From an uncultured Bacteroides sp. (GTDB lineage Bacteria > Bacteroidota > Bacteroidia > Bacteroidales > Bacteroidaceae), in assembly GCA_900546355.1 (NCBI GenBank), contig URCM01000056.1:1-20132 (forward strand): a stretch of DNA of 20,132 nt, given 5' to 3'. Of this stretch, positions 8,189 through 16,533 are shown in pieces (position 1 is the stretch's first letter; each line of letters opens with the position of its first letter). The notes beneath the pieces are model-generated. The model had not been told where the DNA came from and did no database searches. It saw nothing but the letters and a program-made list of their open reading frames with translations. The position numbers were made by a program, and so were the translations under genes.

Positions 8189-8500
8189 TTACTTGCTTAC
8201 GAAAGAAATGTAGTTCTGCAGACCTGTCATTTCAAACACGCTACGGATATCAGCAGCGCAATTCACAAACTCAATTACAGGGTTTCCGCCCAATTTCTGC
8301 TTGGCAAAAATAATGGTACGTATACCGCTACTGGCAATATAAGCCAGCTTGGTGGCATCAAAGACAACTTTTTCTATGCCCTTGCCTTTGTATCCGTTCA
8401 ATTCTTCCATAAGGGCAGGAGCATTGCCTGTAGTAAGCTGGTCACCTAAAACGATAGTCAAGGTATTACCTTCCTGGTTGATTACAAATTGATTATCCAT
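8189..8500 (-). CDS. STAS-domain anti-sigma factor antagonist (copy 2)
   Basis: This 103-residue single STAS domain resembles SpoIIAA and RsbV. The N-terminal strands (NTLTIVLGDQLTTGNAP) are complete. The signature DATKLAYIASSGIR places Ser57 at the position of the phosphorylated serine of SpoIIAA, followed by Ser58. The product should be phosphorylated by the adjacent RsbW-like kinase and dephosphorylated by a PP2C phosphatase, here probably the product of 12852-14018. The start is ATG 8500 with AAAAGG-like sequence upstream. The gap to the GlgX gene contains a short tandem repeat. It is full length for the family, whereas the other STAS protein in the window is N-terminally shorter. Confidence 0.92.
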   Translation of the reverse strand: MDNQFVINQEGNTLTIVLGDQLTTGNAPALMEELNGYKGKGIEKVVFDATKLAYIASSGIRTIIFAKQKLGGNPVIEFVNCAADIRSVFEMTGLQNYISFVSK

Positions 8501-8509
8501 ATCCTTTTA

Positions 8510-8537
8510 AATTTACTATTTTACAATTTACTATTTT
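8510..8537. repeat. 15-bp-period tandem repeat at the GlgX/STAS junction
   Basis: The 13-mer AATTTACTATTTT occurs at 8510-8522 and again at 8525-8537, a period of 15 bp. The second copy overlaps the last codons and stop of the GlgX gene. It is likely a local duplication of AT-rich spacer and changes the spacing between the two genes. Confidence 0.6.
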
Positions 8538-10672
8538 CCTACTAAAATCATGACAGAGCGTGGTCCGACCAAAACTTCCTGCTGGTTTTCAATCAAGCAT
8601 TCTTCTCCCGGCTCACAAATATCATCAGGGGCAGCCATTTCCGTATTGGCAAATACATGCCAGGCCATCCCTTCGGGCAATTGCGGAAGTTCGAACCCGT
8701 GCATTTCCCAATGCATATTCATGGCTACATAAATAAAATCATCGGGCACGCCATCTGTCTCTGCATACCGGCCGTTCAGCATAAAGGCAGCGGTCAGGTT
8801 GTTATACCCGGTATCGGGACGCCATGCCTTTATCCCGTGCCATGAGAAATCGGGATATCCCAGATTGCGGTAATCACAATGCCCGAAATGATATTCGAAA
8901 CGCAATGCTTTATGAGCCTGACGGAAGCGGATAATCTTACGGAAGTAATTATAAATGTCCTCATTCTTCTGCAGATTCGTCCAGTCGAGCCATCCGATTT
9001 CATTATCCTGACAATAAGCATTGTTATTCCCATATTGGGTATTCCCCATTTCGTCACCCGATAATATCATCGGGATGCCCTGGCTTACCATCAACAAGGA
9101 TATTGCGTTCTTTATCTGTTTATGACGCAGGTAATTGATTCCCGCATCTTCACATTCGCCTTCCCAGCCGCAATTCCAGCTATTGTTATTGTCTTCTCCA
9201 TCCCGGTTGTCCTCGCCATTCGCTTCATTGTGCTTGCCATTGTACGATACAAGGTCCATCAATGTAAATCCGTCATGGGCTGTAATAAAGTTCACACTTG
9301 CCTTAATGCCCCGGTTTTGAGAGGCATACAAGTCTGCTGACCCCGCAATGCGTTCTTTCACATCGTCCAATACATGTTCGTCACCTTTCAGGAACCTGCG
9401 GATGCTATCCCGGTATTTCCCGTTCCATTCCGCCCAACGCCCCCAAGAAGGAAACGCACCTACCTGGTACAAGCCTCCGGCATCCCATGCCTCAGCTATC
9501 AATTTGGTTTTCCCCAAAATAGGATCATGAGCCAATGACTCCAGCAAAGGCGGATTAGGCATCGGACATCCATTCTGGTCACGTCCCAAGATAGCCGCCA
9601 AATCGAAACGGAATCCATCCACGTGATAATCGGTTACCCAATAACGCAAGCTTTCTACAATCATATCCCGCACATTGGGGTTATTGCAATTCAACGTATT
9701 GCCGCACCCGCTGAAGTTAAAATAATAGCCTTCCGGAGTCAACATGTAATAAGTCTTATTGTCAATACCCCGATACGAGATATAAGGCCCATTCTCATTC
9801 CCTTCTGCCGTATGGTTGAAAACCACATCCAGGATAACTTCAATGCCATTGGCATGAAGTTGCTTGATAAGATTTTTCAATTCATCTACCTGCATACCGA
9901 AACGCCCGGTAGATGCGTATGCGGCTTTAGGGGCAAAGAAGCCTACATTGCTATATCCCCATACGTTGTAAAGCATATGCCCGTCAACCGGAGAAGGTTT
10001 GCTGTTCTCAAATTCGTCAAACTCATGAATCGGCATCAATTCCACGCAATTCACGCCCAACTCCTTCAAATAAGGAATCTTTTCGGCTATGCCGGCAAAG
10101 GTCCCGGGATGTTTCACATTCGCATTTGCGCCACAAGTGAAATTACGGATATGCATTTCGTAAATGACCAATTCATTCACCGGCGTTTCCAAGGGAAGGT
10201 CGTCTTCCCAATCAAAGTCATCACAAACCACACGGGCACGGTATTGATACACGTTACTCCAATCCGGCTGTGCACCCCAAACGTCACGTCCTGCAATCAA
10301 CTTGGCATACGGGTCCATCAAGATTTTCGTCTTATCAAAACGATGACCTTCCTTCGGATTCCACGGCCCGTCCATCCGATAACCATATTCGATATTCTCG
10401 AAATCCAAATCGAAGACCATCATCGAGAATACATTTCCCATCTTAAATTCCTTCTGGAAAGGTATTTCGACAAACGGTTCCAGTTCATGATTATGGAAAA
10501 GAACCAACGTACAATCCGTAGCGTAACGGGAATAGACCGAAAAGTTTACAGCATTTCCCATTACGGTAGCCCCGAAAGGATAAGGACGTCCTGTACGCAA
10601 TTTCAATCCTTTATACTCATGTGTCGGGAATAAATCTACTCGCTGCATACTTACCCTATTTGACTTTGACAT
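8531..10672 (-). CDS. glgX: Glycogen debranching enzyme (isoamylase-type, GH13)
   Basis: This 713-residue GH13 enzyme should hydrolyse alpha-1,6 branches of glycogen in the cytoplasm. There is no signal peptide. A CBM48-like N-terminal domain (about 30-130, with FGATVMGNAVNFSVYS) precedes the catalytic barrel. The four GH13 regions are present: DVVFNH (Asp282, His287), GFRFDLA (nucleophile Asp357), IAEAWD (acid Glu394) and TAHDG (His466-Asp467). The run NGEDNRDGEDNN is typical of the GlgX/TreX-like subgroup, and the length fits. All catalytic residues are intact. The start at 10672 overlaps the upstream STAS gene by 22 nt. An in-frame ATG at 10648, 2 nt after the STAS stop, is a fair alternative that shortens the product by 8 residues. 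Sitting between two STAS genes, its synthesis is tied to the switch module; direct regulation is inference. Confidence 0.93.
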   Translation of the reverse strand: MSKSNRVSMQRVDLFPTHEYKGLKLRTGRPYPFGATVMGNAVNFSVYSRYATDCTLVLFHNHELEPFVEIPFQKEFKMGNVFSMMVFDLDFENIEYGYRMDGPWNPKEGHRFDKTKILMDPYAKLIAGRDVWGAQPDWSNVYQYRARVVCDDFDWEDDLPLETPVNELVIYEMHIRNFTCGANANVKHPGTFAGIAEKIPYLKELGVNCVELMPIHEFDEFENSKPSPVDGHMLYNVWGYSNVGFFAPKAAYASTGRFGMQVDELKNLIKQLHANGIEVILDVVFNHTAEGNENGPYISYRGIDNKTYYMLTPEGYYFNFSGCGNTLNCNNPNVRDMIVESLRYWVTDYHVDGFRFDLAAILGRDQNGCPMPNPPLLESLAHDPILGKTKLIAEAWDAGGLYQVGAFPSWGRWAEWNGKYRDSIRRFLKGDEHVLDDVKERIAGSADLYASQNRGIKASVNFITAHDGFTLMDLVSYNGKHNEANGEDNRDGEDNNNSWNCGWEGECEDAGINYLRHKQIKNAISLLMVSQGIPMILSGDEMGNTQYGNNNAYCQDNEIGWLDWTNLQKNEDIYNYFRKIIRFRQAHKALRFEYHFGHCDYRNLGYPDFSWHGIKAWRPDTGYNNLTAAFMLNGRYAETDGVPDDFIYVAMNMHWEMHGFELPQLPEGMAWHVFANTEMAAPDDICEPGEECLIENQQEVLVGPRSVMILVGK

Positions 10673-10959
10673 TCTTCTACCGTATCGAAGTATTTAAAGA
10701 AATGTTCGAAGCCTGTTATAGCCATTACTTCCCTCACCTCTTTAGATACACCTACCAAGTACACATTCAAGCCATTGGATGCAGCTACTTTATAAGCATA
10801 AAGCATGACACGCAATCCGGCACTCGATACATACTTACACTCAGACAAGTCCAAAATCACACTTTTGTTTTCATCCAAAATAGACAATATGGCTTGCTGT
10901 TCTTCTTTGCTGGACGAAGCGTCCAACACAGAACCTACTTTATGAACTTCCGCACTCAT
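10651..10959 (-). CDS. STAS-domain anti-sigma factor antagonist (copy 1, short N-terminus)
   Basis: This 102-residue STAS protein starts at ATG 10959, 5 nt after the stop of the AGE-like gene and with an AAGG ribosome site. An in-frame TTG at 10968 would overlap that gene. The signature DLSECKYVSSAGLRVM puts Ser46 at the phosphorylatable position, followed by Ala rather than Ser. The later core (NVYLVGVSKEVREVMAITG) is standard. It has about 11 fewer residues before the signature than the other STAS protein here, and the usual first strands with a G-x-L-D motif are not obvious. That suggests a divergent antagonist with a different partner, or weaker kinase binding. It overlaps the GlgX start by up to 22 nt. 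Confidence 0.88.
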   Translation of the reverse strand: MSAEVHKVGSVLDASSSKEEQQAILSILDENKSVILDLSECKYVSSAGLRVMLYAYKVAASNGLNVYLVGVSKEVREVMAITGFEHFFKYFDTVEECQSQIG

Positions 10960-10964
10960 CGCCT

Positions 10965-12821
10965 TCAATCTTTAGGAACTATAACGACTTTTACTTTCGG
11001 ACGATATTCTACGGCAGGCAGCTGTATGGTCAACTTGTCTGCGTCGAAATTCTTCCATTCCCGTCCGTCAATCCATACTTCCTGCAATTTCACGCTTCCT
11101 ACGGGCAAGATATCGGGTTGTACACGCAATACATTATCCTTGAAACCATTTACCATAGGTTTGAAATATAAAGTCAACGGTTTCTTGGTATTCAGCAAAT
11201 TGGTATAAGTAGCTGCCAGATAAGCTAATTCTACCGAATGGTAAGCACTCATCGAGTGGCTTCCCTTCTTACGTTCTGTACCCAGCAGGTAAGGCAAACC
11301 ATTAGCCAATACATTGAAATAAACGGCTCCGTCTTCATGGTCAAGGAAATAAGTATTATAGAACGCAGCTGATTCACGTGCATATTTCAAATATTCCTCT
11401 TTGCCATAGATACCATACAAAATCTCATATGCCAAAATTGCCTGTTCCTGTTGCCACCATGCCTTACGGTCGTGCCATGCGAAACGATAATATTCTTGAT
11501 TGCCATGGAGGCGGCGTTCCATCACGTCATACCAACCGCCACGCTGTACGTCCAAACCTACTTGAGGCATCACTTCAGCAATATGCTGGGCAAATTCTTC
11601 ATACGATTTCTTCGGACAAATGCTGTTAATGCGCATCAGGTTCCATGCAATCTTCAGATTATGCCCCACTACCGCACGGTCTTGTTGCCATCCCCATGTC
11701 AGGTCATGACTCCAATCGTCCATAAAGCGCTCATTTACAAACGGGCTATTCTCATAATCCGGGAAATGCGTAGTGATAGTATCGGCTGTATATTCCAAGA
11801 AATCCTTGTATTTCTTTTCCTCAGTAGCCAGATACAAGTTAATCAAATAAGCAGGCGCATGGTCACCTACAGAGTTCCAGTTCTTACGCATCCGGTTCGG
11901 GCCAAGGCTTGAACTGTCCGGACTCAACAATACCGGGTCTATATGCGAATAATATCCTTCCCCTTTCTTATCCTTGAAGAAACGTTCGAAAAGGTCGATA
12001 GTCAATTCAGCATCGCGCAAAATAGAAGGGTCACCGTTCACACGATAAGTCTGAATCGGACCAGCCAATGCATAAATCTGCTCATACATCGGGATGGCAT
12101 CGTAATCATCACCGAACTCCGAAGTAAAGATTTTCTTTTCTTTATCTCCATCAATATCAATGCCATGATACCAATAAACCACATTTTCATCTACATCGTA
12201 GAAACGCATGTGCTTTTTCAAATATTCCACCCCTTTTTCAGCGGTTTCCAAGAAAATATCTTCTCCGGTCAACATAAAAGCAGAAGCCATACCATAAATC
12301 ATACGCGAAATGGTATCCGTTTCCTGACGGAACGAATTCACTTCACGCTTACCTCCCAAGCTGACCGCCGTACGGTATTTTTCATAATCGATTTCACCAT
12401 CACCGAACTGCGCACGGACAAAAAAGTTACAGATACTCTTTGCCTGATTAGCCCACCAGTTGGATTCTTCAAAACGGAACTTACCTAATTCTCTTTCCGG
12501 AAAATCTATCTGTTTTGCTTCAAATGTATACTGCCCGTCATGTTGGGGATAGAAAATACCAAAAACAAAAGCCATACGGCCATTTTGAGACAAAAGCTGA
12601 TAAAGATTACCAGTAGCATCCTGGTAAGGTTCGTCCAAATTACGCATCAAACGCGCAAATGTAGTATCTGTTAACAATACAGGGAAAGAACGTTTATCTG
12701 TTGTTGTCAACGTAAAACATTTCTCACTTTCATTAAAATCGCTTACATATCCGGCAATCAGATCTGTAAATTCAAACTGCATCTTATCGGCAGGTTTGAA
12801 TACTTTAAAATTGTCTTTCAT
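10965..12821 (-). CDS. AGE-superfamily sugar epimerase-like protein with extra terminal domains
   Basis: This 618-residue cytoplasmic protein has an (alpha/alpha)6-barrel core resembling N-acylglucosamine 2-epimerase and cellobiose 2-epimerase. Family-like landmarks are GGKREVNSFRQETDT, VGHNLKIAWNL (His387), RGGWYD (about 428-432), AWWQQEQAILAY (Trp455-Trp456) and SHSMSAYHSVELAYL (His522, His528). The usual family length is about 390-420 residues. Here a roughly 120-residue N-terminal beta-rich region and a C-terminal stretch of about 75 residues (from LTLYFKPMVNG, ending PKVKVVIVPKD) are added. It probably acts on a hexose or disaccharide, but I cannot say which, and loss of activity cannot be excluded. 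It lies 30 nt after the phosphatase gene and is followed 5 nt later by a STAS gene, so it belongs to the switch operon. Confidence 0.75.
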   Translation of the reverse strand: MKDNFKVFKPADKMQFEFTDLIAGYVSDFNESEKCFTLTTTDKRSFPVLLTDTTFARLMRNLDEPYQDATGNLYQLLSQNGRMAFVFGIFYPQHDGQYTFEAKQIDFPERELGKFRFEESNWWANQAKSICNFFVRAQFGDGEIDYEKYRTAVSLGGKREVNSFRQETDTISRMIYGMASAFMLTGEDIFLETAEKGVEYLKKHMRFYDVDENVVYWYHGIDIDGDKEKKIFTSEFGDDYDAIPMYEQIYALAGPIQTYRVNGDPSILRDAELTIDLFERFFKDKKGEGYYSHIDPVLLSPDSSSLGPNRMRKNWNSVGDHAPAYLINLYLATEEKKYKDFLEYTADTITTHFPDYENSPFVNERFMDDWSHDLTWGWQQDRAVVGHNLKIAWNLMRINSICPKKSYEEFAQHIAEVMPQVGLDVQRGGWYDVMERRLHGNQEYYRFAWHDRKAWWQQEQAILAYEILYGIYGKEEYLKYARESAAFYNTYFLDHEDGAVYFNVLANGLPYLLGTERKKGSHSMSAYHSVELAYLAATYTNLLNTKKPLTLYFKPMVNGFKDNVLRVQPDILPVGSVKLQEVWIDGREWKNFDADKLTIQLPAVEYRPKVKVVIVPKD

Positions 12822-12851
12822 AAAAAAAGGTCTTTTATTGTACTACATGTG

Positions 12852-14018
12852 TTATTTCAATCGTTTCAATATCAACATCGTAATGTCATCGCTTTGAGGT
12901 TCGTTCCCGACAAAATCCTTCAAGTCTTCCAAAATAGCTTCCGCTATTTCTTCGCTCCCTGCACCCGGTACACTCTTCAAGGTTTTCTCTAATCCGCTTT
13001 CCGAAAACATTTCCCGGTTTTCATTAAAGGCTTCTGTCACACCATCGGTGTAGAGAATCAACGTGTCTCCCGGCTCCAAAGTCAAGCTCGAATTTGTATA
13101 GGCAAAATCATCAAATACGCCTACGATGAAATTCTTGGAAAGCGGTAAAGGTTCTACGGTATTATTCTTACACAATAAATACGGAGGATTGTGCCCTGCA
13201 TTCGTATAGTCCACCTCGCCGGTCCTGATATTGTAAATACCATAAAAGACCGTTACAAACATCGAGTCAAGACTTTCGTTACACAACAATTTATTAGCAT
13301 AATTGATGCATTCATGAGAAGGAACTCCCCTGATGCCTGTAGCACGAATCAATGTCCGGCTTACCGCCATAAACAAAGACGCCGGTACACCTTTTCCAGA
13401 TACATCTGCTATCACAAACCCGATACGGTCTTCATCTATCTGGAAGAAATCATAGAAGTCCCCTCCCACATCCTTTGCCGGAGTCATGGAAGCATAAATA
13501 TCAACAGCATCTGCCAGTTTAGGGAACGGTGGAAATTTACGAGGCAAAATAGCTTGCTGAATTTCGCCCGCTACAGCCAAATCACTCTTGAGAGATTCCA
13601 ACTGATCGTGTTCGCATTGTGATGCCCTTACGAAATTAATCTGCTCAATCGCCTTCTCTATCGTGCGCGACAAATCATCCAGATCAATAGGCTTTGTTGC
13701 AAAATCAAATGCACCGTTATTCATAGCCGTACGGATATTGTCCATATCTCCATAAGCCGAAACCATGATACATTTCAACGCAGGATTCCGCATTTCATTG
13801 ATACGGGTCAATAAGGTAAGCCCATCCATTTCAGGCATATTAATATCGCTCAAGATAATATCGAAATCTTTTTTCTCCAGTACGAGTTGTAAAGCCTCCA
13901 GACCATTATGGGCAAAGGTGAATTCGTATTCACCTTTACGGATTTTCCGGCGGAAATACTGGGTGAGCAATATTTCTAAATCAAGTTCATCGTCCACACT
14001 TAAAATCTTAATTGCCAT
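12852..14018 (-). CDS. Receiver domain-PP2C (SpoIIE/RsbU-type) phosphatase
   Basis: This 388-residue response regulator has a phosphatase output. The receiver domain (1-120) has the acidic pair Asp9-Asp10, phosphoacceptor Asp58 (ILSDINMPEMDG), Ser87 and Lys109 (ATKP). A linker (120-150) leads to the SpoIIE-family PP2C domain, which opens with AGEIQQAILP. The domain has the metal ligands VGGDFYD (Asp187), ADVSGKG (Asp205), LYTDGVTEA (Asp325) and QSDDIT (Asp377-Asp378). All key residues are present. Known relatives dephosphorylate STAS antagonists to activate partner switching. It is the only receiver domain in the window and so the natural candidate target of the histidine kinases at 1579-5467. 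It heads the operon containing two STAS genes and the RsbW-like kinase. An in-frame stop lies just upstream of ATG 14018. Confidence 0.93.
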   Translation of the reverse strand: MAIKILSVDDELDLEILLTQYFRRKIRKGEYEFTFAHNGLEALQLVLEKKDFDIILSDINMPEMDGLTLLTRINEMRNPALKCIMVSAYGDMDNIRTAMNNGAFDFATKPIDLDDLSRTIEKAIEQINFVRASQCEHDQLESLKSDLAVAGEIQQAILPRKFPPFPKLADAVDIYASMTPAKDVGGDFYDFFQIDEDRIGFVIADVSGKGVPASLFMAVSRTLIRATGIRGVPSHECINYANKLLCNESLDSMFVTVFYGIYNIRTGEVDYTNAGHNPPYLLCKNNTVEPLPLSKNFIVGVFDDFAYTNSSLTLEPGDTLILYTDGVTEAFNENREMFSESGLEKTLKSVPGAGSEEIAEAILEDLKDFVGNEPQSDDITMLILKRLK

Positions 14019-14078
14019 ATCTTATTATTCTAATAATTTATACCTTTTAAATTCTTTTCAATGCTCCTCCGTAAATAT

Positions 14079-15281
14079 TCAATTTTCCAACGGCTTTTTC
14101 GGCAAAGTATGGGCAAACGCCAGCACCAAAAAACCAATTACCACAGAAGTAATGGCACAAACGATAAAACGCATCCTGCCAGCATCATCCATCGAATTAT
14201 CTACAAACAAGTCCGTATAAACCGGAGACACGAATTGTCCCACTTGAGCCACCGACATAATAATAGCCACCCCCAACGTACGCTGGCGTGGAGTCACAAT
14301 GCGTGGCAAGAAAAGAGAAATGGGAGGCAAAGCGAAGCCACCGCCCAATCCCACGACCAGACATCCTGCCATCAAAACACCATACGAATGGGAACAAGCG
14401 ATAATAACATATCCTACCGCCATTATCACCGTGGCAAAAGGCATCGTCCAGTCTTTCAGATTCCGCATAATCCAAGCCAACAGCACACCCGCTATAATAG
14501 CAGGAATACGCATTAACGAAAGTGCATAACCACAAGCTTTTGCGTCACCGATTCCCTCTACATCCATAAATAATGCCAAGTCGGTATTGATAACGAAATA
14601 GCAAGCAAAAATCATCATGGCAAAAAACGCCAGAATGAATATCTTTTTATTCATTTTCTGCTTTTTCATACTTCCGGTACCACCTTTCTGCTTGGATGAC
14701 ATTGGCGGAATAGAAGGCATGAACAAAGCAGTGAGCACAATAGATATGATTACAAACGCATAACATAAAAACGAATACCGCCACGAAATACTTGCCAAAA
14801 CTCCGGACAGGCTCATAAAAAGCAATCCGCCAAACTGGTTGAACGCACCTTGAATACCCAATAGTTTACTGCGCCGGTTTGCATCGGGTGCAAAATCAAA
14901 AATCAACGAGGTAGACAATGGCGTCATGATACCCAGTCCTACACCAAAAAAGAGACGCATCAACAACAACAGACGGAAATCATTCACAAACCCACCTGCA
15001 GCACCGAAAACCAAAAACAAAACCATTCCTGTAAGTAAAAGTTTCTTCTTGTCAATCCGGGCCGTCAGACGTGCCGAACAAAGACCAATCGGCATCATCA
15101 CCAATGTCGGTAATGTCAGAACCAGCTTAGCTTGGGTTTCCGATATATGAGGAAACGCGTCACGAATCGCAGCCAAAGCCGGCGATACAGCCGTAGGGGC
15201 CATTATTGTCAATACTGATACCGACAAGATGGACGGTATCAGCATTTTCGAATATTTCTTTTCTTCCACGATGTTTTCCAT
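14079..15281 (-). CDS. Major facilitator superfamily transporter
   Basis: This 400-residue inner-membrane transporter has about 12 hydrophobic segments. The first starts around LIPSILSVSVLTIMAPTAVSP. The loop after helix 2 (SARLTARIDKKKLLL) corresponds to the MFS GxxxDRxGRR region. Helix 4-5 carries RLFFGVGLGIMTP and PDANRRSKLLGIQGAFNQ, typical of drug:H+ antiporter-like (DHA1) members. A cytoplasmic Lys-rich loop (SSKQKGGTGSMKKQK) divides the two halves. It starts at ATG 15281, 13 nt after the porin stop. Pairing with a porin and metabolic enzymes suggests import or export of a small organic acid or carbonyl compound. Substrate is unknown. Confidence 0.88.
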   Translation of the reverse strand: MENIVEEKKYSKMLIPSILSVSVLTIMAPTAVSPALAAIRDAFPHISETQAKLVLTLPTLVMMPIGLCSARLTARIDKKKLLLTGMVLFLVFGAAGGFVNDFRLLLLMRLFFGVGLGIMTPLSTSLIFDFAPDANRRSKLLGIQGAFNQFGGLLFMSLSGVLASISWRYSFLCYAFVIISIVLTALFMPSIPPMSSKQKGGTGSMKKQKMNKKIFILAFFAMMIFACYFVINTDLALFMDVEGIGDAKACGYALSLMRIPAIIAGVLLAWIMRNLKDWTMPFATVIMAVGYVIIACSHSYGVLMAGCLVVGLGGGFALPPISLFLPRIVTPRQRTLGVAIIMSVAQVGQFVSPVYTDLFVDNSMDDAGRMRFIVCAITSVVIGFLVLAFAHTLPKKPLEN

Positions 15282-15294
15282 ATCACCTTTTATT

Positions 15295-16509
15295 TTACAA
15301 GAACATACGGGCAGGTTTGCCTACCGTAACACTCAGGCGAAGATAATTCACTACTCCGCCAATATAGGAAGGTTTATCCGCATTGAAATCTTGCCAGATA
15401 AACTGCGGTGTACAATAATAAGTCAATACCATACGGCGGGTAATGCTCAACTTACAATACGCACAAACATTCAAGGTTGTAAAACGGTCTGTAAGTGTTC
15501 CCTGCACTTCCGCTTCCAGTCCCACCTGAGGCAACCATTTCATTGAAGGTGCCAATTTAGACAGATACACCCGGAAACCTCCTGCCGGTGTAAATGTCTC
15601 TCTGAAAGAATCACCTTTCCTGTTTATTACAGGGAGCACCTGATTGAAGAAATCAAAGTTGCCACTTGCGTGTGGTATCAAGCCTGTATAACCGACATTA
15701 CCTCCTACATTCAAGAAAACCGTTCCGCCCTTTCGCTTATATGCCACTTCTGCTTCATACGCAAAATAAGCATCCTTCCCTTTAAATTCCGGAATATACT
15801 TTTTCATATCGGCTTCGAATTGCCGGTTAAGAGAAAATATCCCATGCAATTGAATGCCATTCTTGAAAGCCTGATGAATGCCGGCATAAACGCTTTTCAG
15901 ATTAAAAGGCTTGAACTCCGGTTTCAATCCGATAAAAAATGAAGGGCCACCTCTTTTCTTGAAACTTCCGTCAAACTCCAACGCATCGTTAATAAACAAT
16001 TTACGACCAAATATATGCGCCGATGATTCTTCCAAAGCCATGCGTCCAAAGAACTGTGACTCGGATACAGAGTTAGCCAGACGCCCCAAACGGAACTTAA
16101 AGTTTTTCCTAAAGAAATGCTCTATCTCCAGGTTGGTTATTGTTACCATTGCCGATGGTGAACTTGCATTATCATTCAAGAAAGATACGGTAGCATAAAT
16201 ATTGGTCCGCTCGGGCAAAGCGGAAGACAACATCAGGTCAACCCGCTGCCGGTAATAGGACGGAGCAGTAAGCGCCGATTTCACTTCTGCATCATTGGCA
16301 CTTGCCACAGCTACGTCTTGCGCAATTTGTGCACCCAGATTGATGACATTCAGTTGAGTGATATCCACATCAAAACCTTCGCTGGTCTTGGCATAATCCT
16401 CTGCAGCATTAAAGGTCGAATCACTGTCTACATCAAACTTAATTTTCTGGGCATGCATACAAAACGCAACTCCCCACAACATCAAGGCTATCCATACTTT
16501 CTTTTTCAT
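15295..16509 (-). CDS. Outer-membrane porin (OprO/OprP-like beta-barrel)
   Basis: This 404-residue protein has a signal peptide (MKKKVWIALMLWGVAFCMHA, cut before Gln21). The mature part is rich in alternating strands with aromatic edges, such as YYRQRVDLMLSSALPERTNI and FKFRLGRLANSVSESQFFG, which resemble phosphate-selective porin-type barrels. No plug or lipobox is present, so it is probably a passive outer-membrane channel. It ends VGKPARMFL. The gene lies 24 nt after the thiamine-diphosphate enzyme and 13 nt before the MFS gene, so outer and inner membrane steps are co-encoded. Ion or solute specificity is not readable from the sequence. Confidence 0.8.
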   Translation of the reverse strand: MKKKVWIALMLWGVAFCMHAQKIKFDVDSDSTFNAAEDYAKTSEGFDVDITQLNVINLGAQIAQDVAVASANDAEVKSALTAPSYYRQRVDLMLSSALPERTNIYATVSFLNDNASSPSAMVTITNLEIEHFFRKNFKFRLGRLANSVSESQFFGRMALEESSAHIFGRKLFINDALEFDGSFKKRGGPSFFIGLKPEFKPFNLKSVYAGIHQAFKNGIQLHGIFSLNRQFEADMKKYIPEFKGKDAYFAYEAEVAYKRKGGTVFLNVGGNVGYTGLIPHASGNFDFFNQVLPVINRKGDSFRETFTPAGGFRVYLSKLAPSMKWLPQVGLEAEVQGTLTDRFTTLNVCAYCKLSITRRMVLTYYCTPQFIWQDFNADKPSYIGGVVNYLRLSVTVGKPARMFL

Positions 16510-16533
16510 CGGTTTGCTATTTTATTACCTACC

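Noticed and set aside
9623..10633. Long plus-strand open frame of 336 codons opposite the GlgX gene
   Set aside because: It is a shadow of glgX. The minus-strand frame has all GH13 catalytic motifs, while the plus-strand translation has no recognisable domain.
14019..14078. GGAGGAGC stretch as the start of a small extra gene
   Set aside because: A Shine-Dalgarno-like run is present on the minus strand, but no ATG follows at proper spacing and in-frame stops occur before the phosphatase ATG.
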